Shown here piece after piece: positions 1 to 4,879 of a stretch of 6,667 nucleotides of DNA (within the stretch, counting starts at the first letter, position 1; the number at the start of each line of letters is the position of its first letter). The translations under genes were made by a program, and so were the position numbers. Under the pieces are notes generated by a model. It saw only the letters and a list, made by a program, of their open reading frames with translations. It ran no database searches and had not been told where the DNA came from. Origin of the DNA: Candidatus Zhuqueibacterota bacterium (GTDB taxonomy: Bacteria; Zhuqueibacterota; Zhuqueibacteria; Thermofontimicrobiales; Thiofontviventaceae); the NCBI GenBank assembly GCA_014729735.1, contig WJJN01000373.1, forward strand, positions 1 to 6,667. The letters run 5' to 3'.

Positions 1-738
1 GGCAAGACTGATCGGCGATAGAGGAACCGGTGTTTCTTCGATAACGCGGGCTGCGTAAAAAGCGGTGGAAGTGCAATTCGATCCCGGTAAATCACGAATT
101 TGAATCATCATCGGATATCCCAGAAGCTCATGAACGCTGTTCAACGGTAAATCTTCTTCATGCATCATCAGTGAAAATATTGCCGGATTCTGAGTACGGT
201 TCAAATCCAATAAAATGTCGTATTCCGGGATGCTTAACTGAACGGATTGGATGTCAGCAACACCATCCGGGTCAGAGATTTCTACTTCTGTCTTCATGAT
301 ATAAAGATCGTTGGTGGGCCACCAGCGGCTGATGTGACCAATAGCGAGCTGCTTGGATTGCAGGTCTGGCAATCCGTTCAAATTAAACTGAAAATATTCT
401 TCATCGCCTGGCTCCAGAGAAACATCAGCAGAATCCGGTGCATAACCGTTTTTGCTGACATAGATCGTGAAATCGCCTGCCGGAAAGTCAGTAAACTTGA
501 AATCTCCGTATTCGTCTGTTGTCTGCCAGTAATAACCCGGACTGATCATAACATCGGCATCCCGGAGAGGGTGAAACGGCTGGTAGTAGGAATATACCCT
601 GCCGCGGATCGAACCCCGATCATTGAAGTGATCAGACTTCGGATCTAGCGGATTGTCCCGCTCCGCGTCTTTTACGCATCCGGCAATGATAATCTGGAAA
701 AAACTTAAAATAATGATGAATATTTTCAGTTTTTTCAA
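1..738 (-). CDS. Predicted lipoprotein with carboxypeptidase-regulatory-like domain (3' end outside window)
   Basis: Function unknown; probably a membrane-anchored, extracytoplasmic protein. I read this frame by hand from a TTG at 738-736. It stays open for 246 codons to the window edge, so the C-terminus is missing. Residues 1-20 form a lipoprotein signal: KK near the start, a hydrophobic run rich in I, L and F, then the lipobox IIAGC with C21 as the lipidated cysteine. Position +2 is Val, not Asp, which by the E. coli Lol rule would allow outer-membrane sorting. The mature start carries DNPLDPKS (28-35). Residues about 43-120 look like a carboxypeptidase-regulatory-like beta-sandwich (GSIRGRV, then TTDEYGDFKFTDFPAGDF and YVSKNGYAP). 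Residues about 145-235 resemble an Ig or fibronectin-like module beginning EISDPDGVADI. A further module may start at PVPLSPI (237-243). AGGA lies 7 bp before TTG and overlaps the tex stop, which supports this start and co-transcription with tex. The lipoprotein call is firm; the domain calls rest on motif resemblance only. Confidence 0.82.
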   Translation of the reverse strand, partial: MKKLKIFIIILSFFQIIIAGCVKDAERDNPLDPKSDHFNDRGSIRGRVYSYYQPFHPLRDADVMISPGYYWQTTDEYGDFKFTDFPAGDFTIYVSKNGYAPDSADVSLEPGDEEYFQFNLNGLPDLQSKQLAIGHISRWWPTNDLYIMKTEVEISDPDGVADIQSVQLSIPEYDILLDLNRTQNPAIFSLMMHEEDLPLNSVHELLGYPMMIQIRDLPGSNCTSTAFYAARVIEETPVPLSPISLA

Positions 739-750
739 TGTTTTTTCCTA
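739..750 (-). promoter_or_regulatory. Ribosome binding site of the lipoprotein gene, overlapping the tex stop codon
   Basis: Read on the minus strand, the tex stop TAG (750-748) runs directly into AGGA (749-746), followed by seven bases and then TTG (738-736). The Shine-Dalgarno therefore shares bases with the stop codon of the upstream gene. This supports the TTG start and suggests translational coupling, with ribosomes finishing tex placed to reinitiate on the lipoprotein message. The coupling is an inference from geometry. Confidence 0.65.
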
Positions 751-2913
751 ATCAAATAACATACTGAGACCGATTTTTCCAGCCTCGGGTTTTACAGATA
801 GTATTTTGACTTTCACATTGTCGCCAACACTGACAATTTCCGTGGGATGTTTGAACCGTCTGCGAGCCATTTGACTGCGATGGATCAGTCCGTCGGTTTT
901 CACACCAATATCCACAAATGCCCCGAAATCGACGACATTGCGCACTGTTCCTTCTAAAATCATCCCTTCTTTGAGATCTTCCATTTTCAAAACATCCCGG
1001 CGGAAGATTGGCTTAGGCAACTCGTCCCGCGGATCGCGGTTCGGCTTCGCGAGACTTTCGATAATATCTTCCAGCGTCGGCTCGCCGGTGCCGCATCGCG
1101 CCGCCAGGTCCTTGATGGAAAATTTTCTATCTTTGATCCGCTTTCTTAAAATAGAACCATCCCTGCGAACAGTCACCGTATCCAGCTCCAGCAATCCCAG
1201 TAATTTTTCCGCCGCGTCATACGACTCCGGATGGACAGCCGTGGAATCGAAAAAGTAATCAGCCTCGGGAATGCGCAGAAAACCGGCAGACTGCGTGAAG
1301 GCATTCGCACCCATCCCCTTGACGTCCATCAGTTTTTTGCGGGACGAAAATCTGCCCTCGGCATCGCGCATTGCGATGATATTTTCTGCCGACCGGCTGT
1401 TGATTCCGGCAACATAGCGCAGCAGTGCTTTGGATGCTGTGTTCAAATTCACGCCGACGAAGTTCACGCACGATTCCACAACCCGGTCCAGCATTTCACT
1501 TAAATTTGATTGATTCACATCATGCTGGTACAAGCCGACTCCAATGGATTTCGGATCGATTTTCACCAGCTCGGAGAGCGGATCCATCAGCCGGCGGGCG
1601 ATGGAAATTGCCCCGCGCATGGATACATCCAGCTTCGGGAATTCTTCTTTCGCCAGCTTCGACGCCGAATAGACCGACGCGCCGGCTTCATTCACGATAA
1701 TGTACGCCAGATCGGTCTCGCTTTCCTCGATCAGCTCGATTGCCAGCCCTTCCGTCTCCCGCGACGCTGTTCCGTTGCCAATGGCGATGACCTGCACATT
1801 ATGCTTTTTAATGATCGCGTGCAGCATCTGTTTCGATTTATTCCACTGCTTTTGCGGCTCATGGGGATAAATCGTGATCCCTTCAAGAAACTTGCCTGTG
1901 GCATCGATGACTGCCACTTTCGAGCCGGTGCGAAAACCGGGATCGATGCCCATAATTGTTGCATCGTTCACTGGCGGCTGCATCAACACATTGCGCAAGT
2001 TTTTCGCAAAAATATCGATAGCATGCTCGTCTGCCTTTTCCGTCAACTCGCTGCGGATTTCCCGCTCGATGGATGGCGCAATAAGTCTGTTATATGAATC
2101 GACAATTGCCTTTTTTAAATGATCCAGAAATGGAGAATTTTCATTGGTGATATACATCCGCTCGATGATCGCGATGCATTCTTCTACCTGAATATCTATT
2201 GTCACCCGCAAAATGCCTTCCCGCTCTCCCCGGTTAATTGCCAGCGTACGATATGGCTGGATCGATTTAACCGGCTGCGAGAAATCGGCGTACATTTCAT
2301 AGTTGATAATACCCTCTTCGGTTTTCGCTTCGGAGTGGACAAGTCCCTTATTACGCGTATGCTCACGGATCGCCTTGCGAACTTCGGCATCATCGGAAAC
2401 ATTCTCAGCGCAGATATCCCGGGCTCCGGCAAGCGCTTCTTCCGCGTCCGTTACGCCTTTTTCTTCGTCGATAAAGGAATCGACCAACTCATCGAAATCC
2501 TCGATCTCGGTTTCCAGTTTCAGCATCAATTCTGCCAACGGCTCCAGTCCTTTTTCTTTGGCAACGGTTGCCCGTGTGCGGCGCTTGGGCTTGTACGGCA
2601 GATAAAGGTCTTCCACTTCCTGCAATTTGGTTGCTGCGAGTATTTTCTCTTTTAATTCATCAGTAAGTTTGCCCTGCTTTTCAATGGAATTAAGAACCGT
2701 CTCTTTGCGAGCATCCAGCACCCGAAAAAAACGAATGCTGTCTTCGATGGCGCGTATCTGTTCTTCATCCAGATTTCCGGTGACCTCTTTACGATAGCGG
2801 GCGATAAAAGGGACAGTATTTTCACTGTCCAGAAGTTCCACAGTTTTTTGAACCTGAGTCTCCCGAATATTCAGTTCCTGAGCAATAGTTCGGTAGTGAT
2901 TCCGATCGTCCAT
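748..2913 (-). CDS. tex: Tex family RNA-binding transcription accessory protein (S1 domain)
   Basis: Cytoplasmic Tex protein, a conserved nucleic-acid-binding factor related to eukaryotic Spt6 and linked to transcription and toxin expression in some bacteria. It is full length at 721 residues (family usually about 710-790). Domains in order: an N-terminal helical Tex region (about 1-200) with the family motifs VPFIARYRKEVTG (34-46) and EDLYLPYKPKRRT (101-113); a central helical region to about 315; a YqgF/RNase H-like domain (about 318-450) with MGIDPGFRTG (321-330) and IGNGTASRETEG (378-389); the conserved GVGLYQHDVNQ (458-468); tandem helix-hairpin-helix motifs (about 490-550, including VAGINSRSAENII and VKGMGANAF); and a C-terminal S1 domain (about 649-721) with GTVRNVVDFGAFVDIG and GLIHRSQM. 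The protein stops right after the S1 fold, without the C-terminal tail seen in many proteobacterial Tex proteins. The ATG is preceded by AGGA at 2928-2925, 11 bases upstream, and the N-terminus aligns with the family as remembered. It is the first gene of a probable two-gene unit with the lipoprotein. Confidence 0.97.
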   Translation of the reverse strand: MDDRNHYRTIAQELNIRETQVQKTVELLDSENTVPFIARYRKEVTGNLDEEQIRAIEDSIRFFRVLDARKETVLNSIEKQGKLTDELKEKILAATKLQEVEDLYLPYKPKRRTRATVAKEKGLEPLAELMLKLETEIEDFDELVDSFIDEEKGVTDAEEALAGARDICAENVSDDAEVRKAIREHTRNKGLVHSEAKTEEGIINYEMYADFSQPVKSIQPYRTLAINRGEREGILRVTIDIQVEECIAIIERMYITNENSPFLDHLKKAIVDSYNRLIAPSIEREIRSELTEKADEHAIDIFAKNLRNVLMQPPVNDATIMGIDPGFRTGSKVAVIDATGKFLEGITIYPHEPQKQWNKSKQMLHAIIKKHNVQVIAIGNGTASRETEGLAIELIEESETDLAYIIVNEAGASVYSASKLAKEEFPKLDVSMRGAISIARRLMDPLSELVKIDPKSIGVGLYQHDVNQSNLSEMLDRVVESCVNFVGVNLNTASKALLRYVAGINSRSAENIIAMRDAEGRFSSRKKLMDVKGMGANAFTQSAGFLRIPEADYFFDSTAVHPESYDAAEKLLGLLELDTVTVRRDGSILRKRIKDRKFSIKDLAARCGTGEPTLEDIIESLAKPNRDPRDELPKPIFRRDVLKMEDLKEGMILEGTVRNVVDFGAFVDIGVKTDGLIHRSQMARRRFKHPTEIVSVGDNVKVKILSVKPEAGKIGLSMLFD

Positions 2914-2940
2914 ATTTTGAATAGTCCTGATTTAAACAGA

Positions 2941-2969
2941 AATTTAGTTGTCAATTGTCATAAAGTAAA
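2941..2969 (-). promoter_or_regulatory. Candidate promoter for the tex-lipoprotein unit
   Basis: On the minus strand, TTTACT (2969-2964) and TAAATT (2946-2941) are separated by 17 bases. Each matches the sigma-70 consensus hexamers TTGACA and TATAAT at four of six positions, and the pair ends about 27 bases before the tex ATG. A second option nearby is TTGCAA (2990-2985) with a poor -10. The surrounding sequence is so AT-rich that such matches are expected by chance, so this is only a candidate. Confidence 0.25.
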
Positions 2970-3033
2970 TACTTTTTAAATAAATTGCAAGATTTTTTTG
3001 ATACATTTTTGTCTATCCTGAATTATTCACGAA

Positions 3034-3177
3034 TGCGAGATGTGCTGTATCAAAAGTCCGATTTTCTCATTTGATGTCATTCCGGGCTTGTCCCGGAATC
3101 TCCTAATTATTAGGAGATTCCTGCATTCGCAGGAATGACACCAAAAAATGACTTTTGGTACAATCCTACTGCGAGAT
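3034..3177. repeat. Direct repeat TGCGAGAT flanking the composite palindrome
   Basis: TGCGAGAT occurs at 3034-3041 and again in the same orientation at 3170-3177. The match continues imperfectly as GTGCT versus AGGCT, giving 11 identical bases of 13. The two copies bracket the nested inverted repeat at 3046-3162, lying 4 and 7 bases outside its arms. This layout resembles a target-site duplication around a small non-autonomous element. The unequal spacing and short length leave chance as an alternative. Confidence 0.45.
3046..3162. repeat. Composite nested palindromic element (MITE- or REP-like)
   Basis: Outer arms of 13 bp, TGTATCAAAAGTC (3046-3058) and GACTTTTGGTACA (3150-3162), are complementary with one G-T mismatch. 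Inside them, TGTCATTCC (3075-3083) and GGAATGACA (3132-3140) form a perfect 9-bp stem. That stem encloses three hairpins whose arms share bases: ATTCCGGG/CCCGGAAT (3079-3086, 3092-3099); GAATCTCCTAA/TTAGGAGATTC (3096-3106, 3110-3120) with a 3-base loop; and ATTCCTGC/GCAGGAAT (3117-3124, 3129-3136). The whole can fold as a cloverleaf or as alternative structures. TCATTCC...GGAATGA palindromes of this style are known as dispersed intergenic repeats in many bacterial genomes. No transposase is encoded, so any mobility would depend on a protein supplied elsewhere. Confidence 0.8.
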
Positions 3178-3182
3178 AGGCT

Positions 3183-3216
3183 TGACTAACCCTGGCTTTA
3201 AAGCCGGGGTCAGTCA
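3183..3216. repeat. 34-bp near-perfect palindrome
   Basis: This palindrome is centred between 3199 and 3200 on GGCTTTAAAGCC. Of 17 opposed base pairs, 15 are Watson-Crick, one is T-G and one is A-C. The arms run from TGACTAACCC on the left to GGGGTCAGTCA on the right. It could extrude as a cruciform or bind a dimeric protein. No poly-T tract follows on either strand, so it does not look like a rho-independent terminator. It probably belongs to the same repeat cluster as the hairpin that follows. Confidence 0.8.
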
Positions 3217-3231
3217 GAACTCGCTCGTGTC

Positions 3232-3264
3232 GGGCTTCAGCCCAAATTGTGAATAATTTGGGCT
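3232..3264. repeat. Overlapping hairpins built on GGGCT/AGCCC
   Basis: AGCCCAAATT (3239-3248) and AATTTGGGCT (3255-3264) form a perfect 10-bp stem with a 6-base loop. The left arm's AGCCC can instead pair with GGGCT at 3232-3236 across a 2-base loop, so two mutually exclusive hairpins share the same five bases. The element sits 15 bases after the 34-bp palindrome and may form a single dispersed unit with it. Confidence 0.75.
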
Positions 3265-3335
3265 ATAAATCGATTTAGCATTACCCTTCCTCAAAATACT
3301 GGGTTCGCTCAAATTAATAAAGATTTTTCTTTTAT

Positions 3336-3362
3336 TTTTCAGATAGTTTCCTATATTATAAT
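3336..3362 (+). promoter_or_regulatory. Candidate promoter for the permease-ligase unit
   Basis: A perfect -10 hexamer TATAAT lies at 3357-3362, within TATATTATAAT, about 67 bases before the permease start. The -35 side is poor: TTTTCA at 3336-3341 matches four of six bases but is only 15 bases away, and other spacings give T-rich sequence. The -10 is convincing by eye, but AT-rich context lowers its weight. Confidence 0.4.
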
Positions 3363-3416
3363 GAGTGAACCAATATTAGGGTGCAAAACTTTGATTTGAT
3401 GCGCGTGAAATAAAGC

Positions 3417-3431
3417 GAGGAAAAAGATTTG
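3417..3431 (+). promoter_or_regulatory. Ribosome binding site and TTG start of the permease
   Basis: GAGGA (3417-3421) is followed by seven bases and then TTG (3429-3431). There is no ATG or GTG in this frame with comparable spacing. The resulting N-terminus gives a hydrophilic tail of about 25 residues before the first membrane helix, which is normal for the family. The Shine-Dalgarno decides the start. Confidence 0.75.
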
Positions 3432-4835
3432 ACCGAACGCAAAAACGATTCGAATGCGGATCTGTTCACAGAACAGACGGAATTAAAACGAACTCTGGGA
3501 CTCACGGAAGCGCTGTCGATCGTGATCGGCAGGATCATCGGCTCCGGCATTTTCAGGACGCCCGGACCGATCATGATGCTGGTGGCATCGATCAGCATGT
3601 TCTATGGTGTTTGGATTGTCGGCGGCATTGCAACCCTTTTGGGAGCGTTTTGCTATGCCGAATTGGTCGCAATGATGCCCCGTTCCGGTGGTCCTTATGC
3701 CTACTTGAAAGCCGCCTATCCCGAAGTATGGACGTTCCTGCGCGGGTGGGCGATGTTCTTTGTTTCGGAGACCGCTTCCATTGCAGCGGTAGCGCTCGTA
3801 TTTGCCGAGTATACGAATGCGCTTTATGAGATAACAACAGGTGCGCCCTATTCCCGCGGAATGGAAGTCGTGATTGCTTTGCTGGTTATCTGGGCATTAA
3901 CTTCGGTCAACTGCTTCGGCGTGATGCTGAGCGGTTTATTGCAGGATATTTTCAGTTTTGTGAAATTAATTGCACTGGGAGCAGTTATTGCGGTGGGATT
4001 TTTAAAAGCAGGAGAATTAACACATTTCACCACTTCATTTTGGCCAGAAGAATTCAACTGGTCCACGATGCTGGCATTCGGTGCGGCGATGCGTTACGGA
4101 TTCTTTGCTTACAGCGGCTGGGAGGGCGCAACCTATGTTGCCGAGGAAGTCAAGAAACCGCGCAAAAATTTGCCGCTGTCAATCATTCTTGGGATTAGCG
4201 GAATCATGCTGCTTTATCTGGCAGCAAACAGCGCGTACATTTACCAGTTACCGATGAGCACCATCCAGGGTGCTAAATGGGTCGCCGTGGATGCAATGCA
4301 AATGGCAGTCGGAACCGCCGGTGGAACGCTGATCTCCGTGGCTGTGATGCTGAATACGTTCGGGAATGTCAGCTCGCAAATACTGTGCAAAGCCCGTACC
4401 TGGTATGCAATGGCGCGGGATGGATTATTCATCAAAGGCTTGAATAAGATCCATCCGAAGTATAAAACGCCGAACCGGGCGCTGATCGTTCAGGGAGTCT
4501 GGGCAACGGTGCTGCTGATGAGTGCTGCATTTGCCGAAAATGCGTATGAAACGATTATCGATTTCTTTTCATTCACATCATCGGTTTTTAACGTATCCAC
4601 ATTTTTCGCGATCTGGGTGCTGCGCCGAAAATATCCGGATGTTCCGCGACCATATAGAACGTGGGGATATCCATATACGCTGATCATCGTTCTGGCGATA
4701 CAGATTTGGTTTATGGTAATTACGCTCATTACCGCATTTATTCCGTCGCTATTGGGAGCTATATTGACATCGACAGGGTTGGTTTATTATTACCGGAATC
4801 AAATTTCGGAATGGATTAAATTGAAATTTCGATAG
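3429..4835 (+). CDS. APC-superfamily amino acid permease
   Basis: Inner-membrane amino acid (or amine) transporter of the amino acid-polyamine-organocation superfamily, most like the LAT/YfnA-type branch. Its 468 residues fit the usual 430-500 and 12 membrane helices. Helix 1 (about 28-50) carries the substrate-binding loop IIGSGIF (36-42) followed by RTPGPIM. The conserved loop motif MPRSGGPYAYL lies at 83-93. The helix 6 region contains FFAYSGWEGATYVAEEVKKP (225-244) and then NLP, the family's second unwound, substrate-contacting segment. The KARTWYAMARDGL motif (321-333) and HPKYKTPNRAL (342-352) match the cytoplasmic loop after helix 8. Further hydrophobic segments run at about 60-82, 104-127, 145-165, 170-192, 248-270, 295-315, 350-368, 378-397, 414-436 and 438-455. 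The specific substrate cannot be told from sequence, and exchange versus proton symport is open. It starts at TTG and is first in a unit with the acyl-CoA ligase. Confidence 0.93.
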   Translation: MTERKNDSNADLFTEQTELKRTLGLTEALSIVIGRIIGSGIFRTPGPIMMLVASISMFYGVWIVGGIATLLGAFCYAELVAMMPRSGGPYAYLKAAYPEVWTFLRGWAMFFVSETASIAAVALVFAEYTNALYEITTGAPYSRGMEVVIALLVIWALTSVNCFGVMLSGLLQDIFSFVKLIALGAVIAVGFLKAGELTHFTTSFWPEEFNWSTMLAFGAAMRYGFFAYSGWEGATYVAEEVKKPRKNLPLSIILGISGIMLLYLAANSAYIYQLPMSTIQGAKWVAVDAMQMAVGTAGGTLISVAVMLNTFGNVSSQILCKARTWYAMARDGLFIKGLNKIHPKYKTPNRALIVQGVWATVLLMSAAFAENAYETIIDFFSFTSSVFNVSTFFAIWVLRRKYPDVPRPYRTWGYPYTLIIVLAIQIWFMVITLITAFIPSLLGAILTSTGLVYYYRNQISEWIKLKFR

Positions 4836-4863
4836 AAAGAACATTTTGTTAGATTTGTCAAAA

Positions 4864-4879
4864 AGGAGGGATCTTCTTG
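4864..4879 (+). promoter_or_regulatory. Strong ribosome binding site and TTG start of the acyl-CoA ligase
   Basis: AGGAGGG (4864-4870) is almost the full anti-Shine-Dalgarno complement. It is followed by six bases and then TTG (4877-4879). The strong site compensates for the weak start codon and fixes the N-terminus, which begins the usual KFEKLTLKEVLKKSAELYP leader of the family. The 41-bp gap after the permease contains no hairpin, so read-through from the permease is likely. Confidence 0.8.

Larger units (their letters stand above)
2914..3428. other. Divergent intergenic region, about 515 bp
   Basis: No credible coding frame is visible. The region separates the minus-strand tex unit from the plus-strand permease unit, so it should hold promoters for both. 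The left flank (2914-3020) and right flank (3265-3428) are AT-rich and contain the promoter candidates. The centre (3034-3264) is packed with GC-richer inverted repeats, listed separately. In 3265-3334 I see only AT-rich sequence with no further structure. Neither transcription unit would read through the palindromes if the promoter candidates are right. Confidence 0.8.

Noticed and set aside
247..648. Plus-strand open frame of 133 codons opposite the lipoprotein
   Set aside because: The opposite strand encodes a coherent lipoprotein with signal peptide, lipobox and RBS through the same bases. This frame gives no recognisable motif and has no Shine-Dalgarno, so it is an antisense shadow.
1510..2655. 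Long plus-strand open frames (195 and 178 codons) inside tex
   Set aside because: They lie antisense to the YqgF and N-terminal regions of a clearly conserved Tex protein. Their translations show no domain features and arise from codon-bias effects on the opposite strand.
2985..2990. TTGCAA as a -35 box for tex
   Set aside because: At a 17-base spacing it faces TACTTT, which matches only three of six -10 positions; the TTTACT/TAAATT pair fits better, though still weakly.
3021..3258. Long-range 10-bp inverted repeat AATTATTCAC (3021-3030) and GTGAATAATT (3249-3258)
   Set aside because: The match is exact, but the bases are AT-rich, the separation is over 200 bp and the match does not extend. 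In a 500-bp AT-rich region this can arise by chance, so it was not annotated as an element boundary.
3034..3264. Could the repeats be a CRISPR array?
   Set aside because: The repeats are inverted and differ from one another. There are no regularly spaced identical direct repeats with unique spacers, and no cas genes are present.
3046..3264. Could the intergenic hairpins be terminators or a riboswitch?
   Set aside because: No stem is followed by a T-tract on either strand, and both flanking genes are transcribed away from the region. The candidate promoters lie downstream of the hairpins for each unit, so they would not be in a leader. No known riboswitch core was recognised.
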